Shown one piece after another: positions 55,569-64,000 of a stretch of DNA of 64,000 nucleotides. This DNA comes from Cytophagales bacterium (lineage in GTDB: Bacteria > Bacteroidota > Bacteroidia > Cytophagales > Microscillaceae): assembly GCA_004293905.1 (NCBI GenBank), contig RDZE01000030.1, positions 1-64,000 of the forward strand. The letters are read 5' to 3'. A model generated the notes under the pieces. It worked only from the letters and a program-made list of their open reading frames with translations, did not search any database and was not told the origin of the DNA. The position numbers and the translations under genes are program-made. Numbering within the stretch: position 1 is the first letter of the stretch; every line of letters starts with the position of its first letter.

Positions 55569-56359
55569 AAATACGGATTTTTAATCGTTTTAGTGTATTT
55601 GAAATATCCATTTTTAAATTCATACATTTGACATTTTGTAGTAAAAGTGCCATTGTCTTCTATCACAGGCACATAGAGTACTTTTGTTTTTTCGTTATAC
55701 ATGAGCAGGCGAATAGGGTACAAAAGACTTTGAGGAAGGGTATAAAAATCATAATGCAGTTGTATTTCGTGGGTGCGCGTTTGCCCTATTTCTATGAGTG
55801 GGTGTTGCCAGCGGAGCGAATCGCCTAAGGTGAGCAATCGGATTTTTTGGCTTATCTCTCGGTTTGAATAAATGGCATTGTAAGTAGCCAAATAATAAGT
55901 TTGTTGTGGCGTTTCAAGCGTTTGTACTTGTGTATAAAAACCATCGGGAACGCCTTCTTCGGGTTGCATAAAACAGTACAAACTATCCTGCCATTGGTAT
56001 TGGTACAAATTATGAAAAAAGTGCATCGTGCCCCCTAAATAGGTATCCCAACTGTATATTTTTAGCTTTTTATCAGGAGAAATATTCACATGGCAAGCTA
56101 TGTAGTTTGTTAAACTATCAAAGGGATAGGCAAAACTTTCGCTGTGATTGCGAATGAGTTGGCTGAATGTTTGTGAAAATAGGGTGCTGTAATACGCTAA
56201 AGAATCTGTTTGGTGTACAAAAGCCTCTTGTTTTTTTTTATGCAGGTGCAATAGTTTTTGCTCCTCTGCTTGCCAATGAATTGTTTGTGCGGGGCTTACA
56301 ATTCTCAAAAACAGTAATAAAATACTCCATGAAGTGAATTTTAATAAATATTGGCACAT
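55565..56359 (-). CDS. Secreted hypothetical protein
   Basis: A protein of about 264 residues. Starting at MCQYLLKFTSWSILLLFLRIVSPAQ gives a clear signal peptide; the frame also allows a start at 56392. The mature part has tryptophan- and tyrosine-rich strands with no recognised domain. It is translationally coupled to the AlkD-like gene. Confidence 0.7.
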   Translation of the reverse strand: MCQYLLKFTSWSILLLFLRIVSPAQTIHWQAEEQKLLHLHKKKQEAFVHQTDSLAYYSTLFSQTFSQLIRNHSESFAYPFDSLTNYIACHVNISPDKKLKIYSWDTYLGGTMHFFHNLYQYQWQDSLYCFMQPEEGVPDGFYTQVQTLETPQQTYYLATYNAIYSNREISQKIRLLTLGDSLRWQHPLIEIGQTRTHEIQLHYDFYTLPQSLLYPIRLLMYNEKTKVLYVPVIEDNGTFTTKCQMYEFKNGYFKYTKTIKNPYL

Positions 56360-56467
56360 AAATACGTTCGAAATTTTTAGCATAATAACCAATTTGTAGC
56401 AAAAGTTTATGGTTTTGTTGAAATTTTTTAAACCAAAAGATTGTTCTTATACTAAACCTTATTTTTT

Positions 56468-56779
56468 ATGGCTCATCAGGTATATACAGAAGAATATTTG
56501 GAACATCAGAACAGGATAGCTTCTTTAGCCAAAGCTTTAGCACACCCCGCACGCATTGCCATCATTGAACTTTTATACAAAAATGGAGGGTGTTATTGCG
56601 GCGATATCGTAGCGGAATTACCATTATCACAATCTTCCGTTTCACAACATTTGCGCGCATTGCAAGAAGTAGGATTGATACAGGCTACCTTAGAAATTCC
56701 TAAAGTAAAATATTGCGTAGACAAAGAGAATTGGGCGCAAGCAAAAAACTTTTTTTGCCATTTCTTCGAAAATAATTGA
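56468..56779 (+). CDS. ArsR-family transcriptional regulator
   Basis: A 103-residue winged-helix repressor. AHPARIAIIELLYK and the recognition helix LSQSSVSQHLRALQEVGLIQ are typical. Cysteines 42 and 44 (GGCYCGDI), 83 and 97 could bind metal or sense persulfide, as in ArsR and BigR/SqrR relatives. It heads a rhodanese, thioredoxin and OsmC gene group, which it may control. Confidence 0.92.
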   Translation: MAHQVYTEEYLEHQNRIASLAKALAHPARIAIIELLYKNGGCYCGDIVAELPLSQSSVSQHLRALQEVGLIQATLEIPKVKYCVDKENWAQAKNFFCHFFENN

Positions 56780-56862
56780 AGCAATGGAACTAATTAATCG
56801 TATATTTACGTTGAACGATTATAAGACATTTTATTTTTCATCATAAAAACTCAATTACAAAT

Positions 56863-57165
56863 ATGTTAGACTTTTTCAAATCAATTTTAGGCGGCGGCAA
56901 TAAAGTAAATATTCAAGAAATACTTGATAAAGGTGCCGTAGTAATAGATGTACGCACTCCACAAGAGTATGCAGCAGGACACGTAAAAGGCTCTAAAAAT
57001 ATACCTTTGAACACTATCAGTACCAATATTGAAAAAATAAAAGCAATGAATAAACCCATAATACTTTGTTGTGCATCGGGTATGCGTAGCGGGCAAGCCA
57101 CAGGCATACTTACCAAAGAAGGCATAGAGGCTTATAATGCAGGTAGCTGGCAAAGTTTGGCTTAA
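56863..57165 (+). CDS. Rhodanese-like sulfurtransferase
   Basis: A 100-residue single-domain rhodanese. IDVRTPQEYAAGHVKGSKNIPLN and the active loop C70-ASGMR75 are complete, so sulfane-sulfur transfer is expected. It lies between the ArsR gene (83-base gap) and the thioredoxin gene (32-base gap). Confidence 0.94.
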   Translation: MLDFFKSILGGGNKVNIQEILDKGAVVIDVRTPQEYAAGHVKGSKNIPLNTISTNIEKIKAMNKPIILCCASGMRSGQATGILTKEGIEAYNAGSWQSLA

Positions 57166-57197
57166 GATTTCCAAAAAAAATACAATCAAGCAAAACA

Positions 57198-57512
57198 ATG
57201 GGAAAATTTCAAGAAATCATCGCCTCCGAAACACCTACTTTGGTAGATTTTTATGCCGATTGGTGCGGACCCTGCCACATGATGAGCCCTATCCTCCAAC
57301 AATTGGCAGAGGCTTATAAAGGCAAATTGCAAGTCATTAAGGTAGATGTAGACAAAAACCAGCAGGCTTCTACGGTTTTTCAAGTACGAAGCATTCCTAC
57401 GATGATACTTTTCCGCAAGGGCGAAATAATATGGCGTGGTGCAGGGGCTATGCCTTATAAGAACTTAGCAAGTATCATAGACCAACACCTTATACAAAAA
57501 CAAGAAAACTAA
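57198..57512 (+). CDS. Thioredoxin
   Basis: A 104-residue thiol-disulfide oxidoreductase with WCGPC at residues 22-26 and the cis-Pro loop SIPTM. No signal peptide, so it is cytoplasmic. It follows the rhodanese gene, and may reduce the persulfide on it. Confidence 0.94.
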   Translation: MGKFQEIIASETPTLVDFYADWCGPCHMMSPILQQLAEAYKGKLQVIKVDVDKNQQASTVFQVRSIPTMILFRKGEIIWRGAGAMPYKNLASIIDQHLIQKQEN

Positions 57513-57518
57513 ATCAAT

Positions 57519-57977
57519 ATGGAAGCAACACACGAATATGAAGTAGAAGTCAATTGGCTTCGCGACCGAATCGGCAATATGAGTTCTACGGTGCTCGATA
57601 GCACTATAGAAGTAGCTACGCCCCCCGAATTTGCTAAGGGAGTGGCAGGTATTTGGTCGCCTGAGCATCTTTTGGTTGCGGCAGTGAATAGTTGCCTAAT
57701 GACTACTTTTTTAGCCATTGCCGAAAATTCAAAATTAGAATTTACACATTTTAGCAGTCGTGCTGTCGGAAAACTTACCACAGTAGAAGGAAAATTGATG
57801 ATTAACGAGATTACACTTTTTCCTAAAGTATTGGTAAGCCAAGAAAATGCCTTAGAGCGTGCCGAAAGAGTATTGCAAAAATCAGAAAAAGCATGCCTTA
57901 TCTCGAATTCCGTAAAGGCTACAATTCACATGCAAACCGAAGTCAGCCTTGACGAAAATAAGATGGAATTAGTATAG
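57519..57977 (+). CDS. OsmC-family peroxide-scavenging protein
   Basis: A 152-residue protein. The two conserved cysteines are Cys59 in AAVNSCLMTTF and Cys126 in EKACLISNSV, the peroxidatic and resolving pair of OsmC/Ohr proteins. It is 6 bases after the thioredoxin gene and ends at a terminator. A role in organic hydroperoxide or persulfide removal is likely. Confidence 0.9.
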   Translation: MEATHEYEVEVNWLRDRIGNMSSTVLDSTIEVATPPEFAKGVAGIWSPEHLLVAAVNSCLMTTFLAIAENSKLEFTHFSSRAVGKLTTVEGKLMINEITLFPKVLVSQENALERAERVLQKSEKACLISNSVKATIHMQTEVSLDENKMELV

Positions 57978-58008
57978 TGGTTTTTGAAAACAGAGTAACT
58001 CAAAAAGA

Positions 58009-58039
58009 TAGCTCGCCATTGGTGAGCTACCTTTTTTTT
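58009..58039 (+). terminator. Terminator after the ArsR-to-OsmC group
   Basis: TAGCTCGCC at 58009-58017 pairs with GGTGAGCTA at 58021-58029 (one G-T pair), followed by eight T at 58032-58039. Confidence 0.85.
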
Positions 58040-58049
58040 AGGGGGGAAG

Positions 58050-58682
58050 CTACTTTACCGTAACCATATTGGTATTGTAAAATATTTGTTTGCTACCGTC
58101 AGGATTTTTGCACTCCATGTCCATCATTCCCTCTAAAAAAGTGAGTTGGTAAGCAGTGTTTTCATTGGGAAAATAGACATCGTAGCCATAATTATTGGCT
58201 TCGGGTCTTTCTTTGCGAACTGTACGCAATTTTACCCAAGCCGTTTGTTTGTTAGAACGATACCAAAAAGTTTCGTCATTGAACTTCAATTCTTCTACTG
58301 ACCCCGTGTAGGGATTTTTGGAACGTAAATATTTAAAAGGCGGGTTAGGGTCTGCGGAGCGTAAATAGGGCTGTCCGTTGCCTGTAGGGTGCAAACAAGT
58401 GATGCTTGAGCCAAACTCATCATTGCCTAACCAACGATATTTTTTTTCATCGCCGGGAAATTGCAAATATATTTCATTTTCCTCAAAGCCCCAAAGGAGT
58501 TTGATGCGTTTATTAGGGTTTTCGGAGGTGTAGTAGGTGTATTCGGGTGTTTGAATTATTTCCATTTCTATGTATTCGGTGATGCCATTGCCATAGTAAT
58601 TGACTGATTCGTAGCGGATTTGCGCCCATGCCTGAACGCTAAGTAGGCATAGTAGCACGAAAGAAAGATGGATTTTTTTCAT
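58050..58682 (-). CDS. Secreted hypothetical protein, last of a five-gene exported-protein run
   Basis: A 210-residue protein with a signal peptide (MKKIHLSFVLLCLLSVQAWAQ) that sets the start at 58682; the longer frame overlaps the upstream gene. The mature part is beta-rich and aromatic (YYTSENPNKRIKLLWGFEENE). No domain was recognised. It is 13 bases after the lipoprotein gene. Confidence 0.72.
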   Translation of the reverse strand: MKKIHLSFVLLCLLSVQAWAQIRYESVNYYGNGITEYIEMEIIQTPEYTYYTSENPNKRIKLLWGFEENEIYLQFPGDEKKYRWLGNDEFGSSITCLHPTGNGQPYLRSADPNPPFKYLRSKNPYTGSVEELKFNDETFWYRSNKQTAWVKLRTVRKERPEANNYGYDVYFPNENTAYQLTFLEGMMDMECKNPDGSKQIFYNTNMVTVK

Positions 58683-58695
58683 GGTTGCGTGTGGT

Positions 58696-59487
58696 TTATT
58701 GTGGAGGTTTGATGGAAAAATTGCCTTTTGATAGATTATTGTTGTCAAAAAGTTCGAAACCCGAAGCATTGAGTTTCATACGCACTCTGCCTATGCTTGG
58801 GGAGTTGAACGTAAGTTCATGCGTTTTGGCATTGATGGTAGCCGTGATTGATTCTTCTTTTCCTTCTTTGTGTTTATAAATCAAAAAAAGCTCATTTGTT
58901 TTAGTTCCTTCCTGTGCATCGGCTCTGATTTCGTGGTTGGTGCTATAGTCTATATATGCGGCTTTTTGAAACCACTCACGCATACATTCCAAAGCGGTTA
59001 ATTGGGTGTAGTCAGAGGGGTTGTCGTTTTGGATTACCAACGTGCCGCTGCCCATAAACTGTGCATTTCCTTTGGTGCGAATACTGAGATTTGCTCCCAT
59101 AGGCGAGAAACTTACTACTGCTTCGTATGTGGTTTTGGGTTCGGAGGGGAGGCTGTAGCTAAAATCGAAACCCATGTCGCCGTTGCCTTGTGATAATAGA
59201 TTGATTTTTGAGAATTTTGCATTGCCTTTTGCCTGCATGAGTGTGGCGATTTTATCTTTTTGCCAAACAATCAGTAATGCCGTTTGCATTTCAGGAATGT
59301 ACCAAATGCCTCCTAAGCTAAGTGCTTGATTGGTTTTTTCGGTTTTTTCTTCTTTTTGGCTGCTGTCTTTGGTGTTTTTGCTTTCACTTGTTTTTTCTTC
59401 CTTTTCTTCTTTTTCTTGTGTTTTGTTGGGTTGGCAACTACTCCAAAGAATGATTGATATGAATAGTAAGAGATGTATTTTTTTCAT
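58696..59487 (-). CDS. Lipoprotein of unknown function
   Basis: A 263-residue lipoprotein: MKKIHLLLFISIILWSSC gives the lipobox Cys18, followed by a Glu/Lys/Ser-rich linker. The mature part is beta-rich (IWYIPEMQTALLIVWQKDKIA). No domain was recognised. It shares the run with its neighbours, with 13-base gaps on both sides. Confidence 0.72.
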   Translation of the reverse strand: MKKIHLLLFISIILWSSCQPNKTQEKEEKEEKTSESKNTKDSSQKEEKTEKTNQALSLGGIWYIPEMQTALLIVWQKDKIATLMQAKGNAKFSKINLLSQGNGDMGFDFSYSLPSEPKTTYEAVVSFSPMGANLSIRTKGNAQFMGSGTLVIQNDNPSDYTQLTALECMREWFQKAAYIDYSTNHEIRADAQEGTKTNELFLIYKHKEGKEESITATINAKTHELTFNSPSIGRVRMKLNASGFELFDNNNLSKGNFSIKPPQ

Positions 59488-59500
59488 AGAGCATAAAAAT

Positions 59501-60001
59501 TTAGTTAAAAGATTTAATGTTGTTTTTAATTCGTTTATAAAAGAGTTTTGCTTCGTCTTTGTAAGTAAAATAGATGCCAAGGCTCACATCTCTATTGTTC
59601 ATAGCTACACTTTGTTTGTAACCATAGTAAGAGCGCAAAAAGCGATTGCCTGCCGAAAGTACAAGGCTGGGGGCACATGCATTGAACTTCACTATAAAGT
59701 CTCCTTGATTGTTGATGAGGTATACTTCAGATTTGTATTTTTTTGTATTTTGTTTGTCAAAAAAACGCAAAGGGACACATACTTCATCAAGTGTTTGGAG
59801 TATGCTATAGTATTCGTAGAAATAGAGTGTGTCTGGGGTTTCACGAAGGTAGACTTCTTTATTCAATAGTTTATCTTCATAGACAAGTTTTGCCTCAAGT
59901 CGCGTAATTTTGCCATTGCCTAACTGTAAAATTACTTGCGCAGAGAGTTCGCTAAATAAACCCATACAACAAAATAAGCAGGTGATAAATACTTTTTTCA
60001 T
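59501..60001 (-). CDS. Secreted hypothetical protein
   Basis: A 166-residue protein with a signal peptide (MKKVFITCLFCCMGLFSELSAQ). The mature part is strand-rich with a tyrosine cluster. No domain recognised. Third of the five exported-protein genes by coordinate. Confidence 0.7.
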   Translation of the reverse strand: MKKVFITCLFCCMGLFSELSAQVILQLGNGKITRLEAKLVYEDKLLNKEVYLRETPDTLYFYEYYSILQTLDEVCVPLRFFDKQNTKKYKSEVYLINNQGDFIVKFNACAPSLVLSAGNRFLRSYYGYKQSVAMNNRDVSLGIYFTYKDEAKLFYKRIKNNIKSFN

Positions 60002-60021
60002 TATCTGTTAAGGCTGTTGAA

Positions 60022-60669
60022 TTAAGGTTTTATATAGGTTTGCATTTCGCCCCAATCAAAAGACACTATTGAACCATCAACACTCATACAAGCACTGCTC
60101 AAGCCGAAAGAGGCATTGAAGCTGATTTTGTCGCTATCAAAACTAATTCCTAATTGGTCGAAAGTGAAGGGTGTAAAAGGTTTTCCATCAAAACAACTTT
60201 TGGTTTGGGGGTCATTGGCATAAGATTCATAATCTTTTTTGATTTTACCGTTGATGAGCGCGAGTAGTTCTTTTTCTTTGTTGAACATTTCTGCATTTTT
60301 AATGGGTGTGTATTCTTCGCCTCCCTTTTTCACGAACAACTCATATTGGTAAGCGTATCTGCCTTTGCTATCGGTAGCACCTCTCGCAACGGCTTTGTAG
60401 TTGTTGTATAGGCAACTTTTGGTCATTGATGATACGCCATTTTCATTTGTTTCTGTCTGTGAACAATCTATTTTTACACTATAGGAGGTAGAGCTACTCT
60501 TGGAATTACTTTTATTGATTTCTTTTTTTATGGCATCATTTGACGATTGTGATTCTTGTTTTTCAGTATTGTTTGCATTATTTTTCTGTTGCTCTGAATT
60601 GCTATCACAACTTGAAAACATAGCAAAGGCTAATAAAAATGCACTTAAAATGAGAGTTATTTTTTTCAT
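60022..60669 (-). CDS. Lipoprotein of unknown function
   Basis: A 215-residue lipoprotein with Cys20 in AFAMFSSCDS, followed by an Asn/Ser/Glu-rich linker. Cysteines in the mature part (IDCSQTE, KSCLYNN, KSCFDG, SACMSV) may form disulfides. No domain recognised. Gap 20 bases to the next gene. Confidence 0.7.
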   Translation of the reverse strand: MKKITLILSAFLLAFAMFSSCDSNSEQQKNNANNTEKQESQSSNDAIKKEINKSNSKSSSTSYSVKIDCSQTETNENGVSSMTKSCLYNNYKAVARGATDSKGRYAYQYELFVKKGGEEYTPIKNAEMFNKEKELLALINGKIKKDYESYANDPQTKSCFDGKPFTPFTFDQLGISFDSDKISFNASFGLSSACMSVDGSIVSFDWGEMQTYIKP

Positions 60670-60694
60670 ATATTTTTGGGTTTTAAAATTATTT

Positions 60695-61252
60695 TTATTG
60701 ATTGTTAATTTCGCCTGACTTGCCTACCAAAAAAGTCTTCACTTCTTCTGTAGATTTGCTGTCAGTATTAGTTGTAGTAATAGTTTTGACCACAATACTT
60801 CCATTTTTTTCAAAATTGCAGGTGCTTTTGTATTCTACAGCCATATTGTTTGCGGTAGCCGTGCCCAATACAGTGGTGGCTATGCGTTCGCCTGTTGTGC
60901 GGTTGAAAGTAGTGAGCATATAACTGAGTACTTGTGCGCCCTCAATGGTAACGATTCCTACGATTTCGCTTTCAAGGAGTTGATACCAAAAAAGAACTCT
61001 TGCGCTTACACCAAAATTTTGCCCTTGTTTTATTCTCTCCGCATCTTGTGCCGAGTATAAAACGGTGAAGCCCAATTCGCTGATGTCTTTTAGGTCTTTG
61101 AATTGATTATCTAACACAAAGGGTAATTTTTTTTCGGGCAGGGTTTTTAGGTATTCTCCCAAAGGATTGGTTTTGACTTCGCTTGTTTTTTCTTCAGAAG
61201 GAGCGGCACAAGCAAATAGGCTGGCGAATAGAAATATGAATATGAAATACAT
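60695..61252 (-). CDS. Lipoprotein of unknown function, first of the five-gene run
   Basis: A 185-residue lipoprotein; MYFIFIFLFASLFACAAPSE places the lipobox Cys at residue 15, supporting the start at 61252. No domain was recognised. It is followed by four more exported-protein genes on the same strand with gaps of 13-25 bases. Confidence 0.7.
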   Translation of the reverse strand: MYFIFIFLFASLFACAAPSEEKTSEVKTNPLGEYLKTLPEKKLPFVLDNQFKDLKDISELGFTVLYSAQDAERIKQGQNFGVSARVLFWYQLLESEIVGIVTIEGAQVLSYMLTTFNRTTGERIATTVLGTATANNMAVEYKSTCNFEKNGSIVVKTITTTNTDSKSTEEVKTFLVGKSGEINNQ

Positions 61253-61386
61253 GTGGTTTGCTTTCAAAGTGGTTAAATAAATAAATGATTGCAAACTTAA
61301 TTTTTTTATTTCACTCAAAAAGCGATGTTTTCACCAACCAACGGATTGGATTCATGAAAAGGAGTAAGTATTTTATGAAACCTCTT

Positions 61387-61983
61387 TTATAGCACATAAA
61401 ACGTAGTACATTGGTATACTAAATTGTGTTGTATGTAGTCTGCATATATAAACAATACTTCTTCGTTGGGTAGTAGGCGCGCACGAAATAAGTCTGCGGG
61501 TACTAACTCTGTATTTTCATTGATGACAAATGTGCCTATTTGTTCTAAGGAAAAACGCAAATCGGCGCGAGGGGGTAGGTTTTTAAAGAAACTATTCAGA
61601 CGCGACAATGCTCCCTTTTTCTCTGCTATTTTTTGGGCAATACATACCAATGTTTCCTCAGATTCTATCCATTCAGGAACGATGACTTCGTAGGTGCATA
61701 GCCTAAATTGTGTGGTAGGATTGTGCAAATAGGGAATAAAAAAGCGCAACCAAGGTGCATAACAAAATAATGTAAAAAAAGAATCTGGTTTTGTGGATTG
61801 GGTAAGTTTTTCGATGTCAGCAGTAGAGTAGGGGGGAGGGTAGTATTGTAGGAATACTTTGGATAGGTGATAATGTTTATCAAATAATTTTTGCAGTGTT
61901 CGGAGGGGTTCGTAGCCATTTTCTATCTCTTTTCTCAAGAGTTGGTAACTTGCGTAGCATTCCTCAATGGTTTTGTAATACAT
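61387..61983 (-). CDS. Hypothetical protein
   Basis: A 198-residue soluble protein without signal peptide or recognised domain. It has a helical N-terminal half with many aromatic residues and a mixed C-terminal half. It lies 134 bases upstream of the five-gene exported-protein run. The 232 bases between it and the bestrophin gene hold no recognised feature. Confidence 0.65.
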   Translation of the reverse strand: MYYKTIEECYASYQLLRKEIENGYEPLRTLQKLFDKHYHLSKVFLQYYPPPYSTADIEKLTQSTKPDSFFTLFCYAPWLRFFIPYLHNPTTQFRLCTYEVIVPEWIESEETLVCIAQKIAEKKGALSRLNSFFKNLPPRADLRFSLEQIGTFVINENTELVPADLFRARLLPNEEVLFIYADYIQHNLVYQCTTFYVL

Positions 61984-62215
61984 AGTTGCTTATGTGTTTG
62001 CTTTCTCGTGGGTTTATTCTTAGGAAGTGTTACAAAAATAGTTATAAGTGTTGGAATAGTAATTTTTTTAGACGGATTACATTCAATCACAAAGAAACAT
62101 ATACAACAATTAGCTGGTATAGATTTCTTATTTTTGAAAACTTAAATCGCCAATATTTTTTATTTTTCTATTTTTTAATAACTTAGTGCCTCTAATATCA
62201 ACAAATCTTAATTTT

Positions 62216-63238
62216 ATGCACATAGGCAAAGGATATTCTTTCAAAGAGGTAATCTTATGGACTTTCAGAGATATTTTACAACTCTCTATTATTTCCACCA
62301 TACCAACGGTGTTGTATCTCATTTTTCATTGGCGATGGCTTACATTTCCTTGGCTTCCGATTGCGCTATTGGGTACGGCGGTGGCTTTTGTGATAGGTTT
62401 TAAAAACAATGCTTCTTATGACCGAGTTTGGGAAGCACGCAAAATATGGGGTGCTATTACCAATGCCAGCCGAAGTTGGGGGATTATGGTGAAAGATTAT
62501 GTAACGAACCAACACGCTAAAAATCCTGTTTCTGAAGCAGCATTGAAAGATTTGCACCTTACACTTTTCAAAAGGCACTTGGCTTGGGTTACTGCTTTGC
62601 GCTATCAGTTGAGGGAAAATAAATCGTGGGAAGCCATTAATTTACCCCATAATAGAGAATATCGCGATAGGTGGTTCAAGGTAGAAGAACAAGAAACAAA
62701 CCTTGCAGAAGTGCTAAAACCTTACTTGCCTGCCGAAGAGTATGACCTGATAATGAGCAAATCGAACAAAGCCGCCCAACTATTGGCACTGCAATCTGAA
62801 CACCTTCGAAAACTTTTGGAACAAGGTTTTATTGAAGATTTTAGGCACATGGAATTAGAAAGGCTTTTGGTAGAATTTTATAACCAACAAGGAGCAAGTG
62901 AGCGCATCAAAAACTTTCCCTACCCGCGCCAATATGCAAGCCTGAATATGTGGTTCATCAAAATTTTTATTTTCTTATTGCCTTTTGGTATGTTGCAAGA
63001 GTTCGAGAAAATAGGCTCGGAATACATTTGGCTTACGATTCCTTTTTCAGTGCTTTCGGGTTGGGTTTTTACTACGATGGAGCGCATCGGCGAAACCTCC
63101 GAAAACCCTTTTGAAGGCAGTGCCAACGATGTACCGATTACGACCATCAGCCGAAATATAGAAATAGATATGTTAGAAATGTTGCATATAGCACATGCAC
63201 TCAAACCAACTGCCGCACAAAACAATATACTTACATAA
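62216..63238 (+). CDS. Bestrophin-family anion channel
   Basis: A 340-residue membrane protein. Two N-terminal spans (residues about 20-65) lead to the conserved FKNNASYDRVWEARKIWGAI segment; FPYPRQYASLNMWFIKIFIFLLPFGML and ENPFEGSANDVP in pieces are also typical. Family members conduct chloride or bicarbonate. The ATG at 62216 (MHIGKGYSFKEV) fits better than 62186. A carbonic anhydrase gene follows after 13 bases, which suggests bicarbonate handling. Confidence 0.9.
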   Translation: MHIGKGYSFKEVILWTFRDILQLSIISTIPTVLYLIFHWRWLTFPWLPIALLGTAVAFVIGFKNNASYDRVWEARKIWGAITNASRSWGIMVKDYVTNQHAKNPVSEAALKDLHLTLFKRHLAWVTALRYQLRENKSWEAINLPHNREYRDRWFKVEEQETNLAEVLKPYLPAEEYDLIMSKSNKAAQLLALQSEHLRKLLEQGFIEDFRHMELERLLVEFYNQQGASERIKNFPYPRQYASLNMWFIKIFIFLLPFGMLQEFEKIGSEYIWLTIPFSVLSGWVFTTMERIGETSENPFEGSANDVPITTISRNIEIDMLEMLHIAHALKPTAAQNNILT

Positions 63239-63251
63239 ATAAACAAAAACA

Positions 63252-63902
63252 ATGGAATTAGAAAAAATCTTTCAGAACAATGAAAATTGGATAGCTGAAA
63301 AACTAAATGCAGACCCTCATTATTTTGAGAACTTAGCCAAAGGGCAAACGCCAGAATTTTTATACATTGGTTGCTCCGATAGCCGTGTTACAGCCGAAGA
63401 TTTAATGGGCTTGCAACCGGGCGAAATTTTTATCCATCGAAATATCGCCAACCAAGTTATCCCTACCGATAATAACATAAATTCGGTAGTGCAATATGCC
63501 GTAGAACACCTAAAAGTGAAACACATCATCGTTTGCGGACACTATGAATGTGGAGGGGTAAAAGCTGCCTTACAAACCAGCGATATGGGGCAACTCAATA
63601 GTTGGTTGCAAACGCTCAGAGATGTGCGCCGTTTGCACAGAGCCGAACTCGAACAAATCAAAGACCCACAACAGCTTTTTGACCGTTTGGTAGAGTTAAA
63701 CGTAAGAGAGCAATGTATGAATGTGATTAAGATAGACCACGTGCAAAAAAGTTGGTACAAAACAGGCTACCCTAAAATATACGCTTGGGTCTTCGATGTA
63801 CGCACAGGAAAACTCAAAGATTTGGGACTGGATATGGAAAAAGAATTTATGGAAATCAGAGAAATCTATGACCTGAAGCCTTTGGAGAAAGAAGGACATT
63901 AG
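63252..63902 (+). CDS. Beta-class carbonic anhydrase
   Basis: A 216-residue zinc enzyme that interconverts carbon dioxide and bicarbonate. Zinc ligands are Cys41, His97 and Cys100, with the Asp43-Arg45 dyad, in CSDSRVTAED and CGHYECGGVKA. RNIANQV is also conserved. It is probably co-transcribed with the bestrophin gene. Confidence 0.96.
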   Translation: MELEKIFQNNENWIAEKLNADPHYFENLAKGQTPEFLYIGCSDSRVTAEDLMGLQPGEIFIHRNIANQVIPTDNNINSVVQYAVEHLKVKHIIVCGHYECGGVKAALQTSDMGQLNSWLQTLRDVRRLHRAELEQIKDPQQLFDRLVELNVREQCMNVIKIDHVQKSWYKTGYPKIYAWVFDVRTGKLKDLGLDMEKEFMEIREIYDLKPLEKEGH

Positions 63903-63928
63903 GTACTTTTTTGCAAAATGCTGAGATA

Positions 63929-64000
63929 CTAACTTCTTTGTTGTTTATAAAACCAAAAATAGATTTCCCAATCTTCTTCTTTCCACCCTTGCGCCATGGC
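63929..64000 (-). CDS. 3' end of a minus-strand gene, partial
   Basis: On the minus strand the frame reads AMAQGWKEEDWEIYFWFYK, then QQRS and TAG at 63929-63931. It continues past the window edge, so the gene is only partial; an internal ATG lies at 63995-63997. The aromatic, charged end does not identify a family. Confidence 0.4.
   Translation of the reverse strand, partial: AMAQGWKEEDWEIYFWFYKQQRS

Overview
The window is AT-rich DNA from a member of the Bacteroidota, most likely a Cytophagales-type gliding or environmental bacterium. Support comes from the many TAnnTTTG promoter elements with a TTTG box about 19 bases upstream, the C-minus form of ribosomal protein L36, Bacteroidota-style LytS/LytTR pairs, a very large secreted lamin-tail-domain protein, and many small lipoproteins. 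No tRNA, rRNA, CRISPR array, transposase or phage gene was recognised.

Bases 1-10400 are accessory. On the minus strand lie a 1108-residue leucine-rich-repeat Roc-COR GTPase and a tight three-gene operon encoding a helical-repeat/PH-like protein, a CapV-like patatin phospholipase and a caspase-like protease. The GTPase and the caspase end in nearly the same C-terminal module; in the caspase gene a 40-base deletion has knocked the end of this module out of frame. Between them, on the plus strand, are an AbiEi-like (DUF6577) protein without its usual toxin partner, an unknown gene, and a four-helix-bundle gene bracketed by perfect 20-base direct repeats. Together this looks like a conflict or abortive-infection locus. 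A SPASM-like radical SAM gene follows.

Bases 10430-25400 hold the S10-spc-alpha ribosomal supercluster from rplC to rplQ, with secY, map, infA and rpoA. rpsJ, which normally heads it, is absent. Internal signals suggest at least three transcription starts (before rplC, rpsH and rpsD), with a hairpin terminator between rpsK and rpsD and another after rplQ.

Bases 25400-52300 are mainly housekeeping and envelope genes: lamin-tail protein, sterol-desaturase-family hydroxylase, ftsZ outside a dcw cluster, comEC, glycerophosphodiesterase, a class C beta-lactamase-fold lipoprotein, a SpecificRecomb-family membrane protein overlapping a TerB-domain gene, two LytS/LytTR two-component systems, a PAP2 phosphatase, smpB, a cyclase-family protein with an altered metal motif, a DinB-like protein, a DUF5694 protein and gatB.

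Bases 52280-64000 hold a GNAT gene with a damaged 3' end, MaoC and SDR genes, an AlkD-like protein, an ArsR-rhodanese-thioredoxin-OsmC redox or sulfur group, a run of five exported proteins of unknown function, and a bestrophin-carbonic anhydrase pair that may handle bicarbonate. The window ends inside a minus-strand gene.
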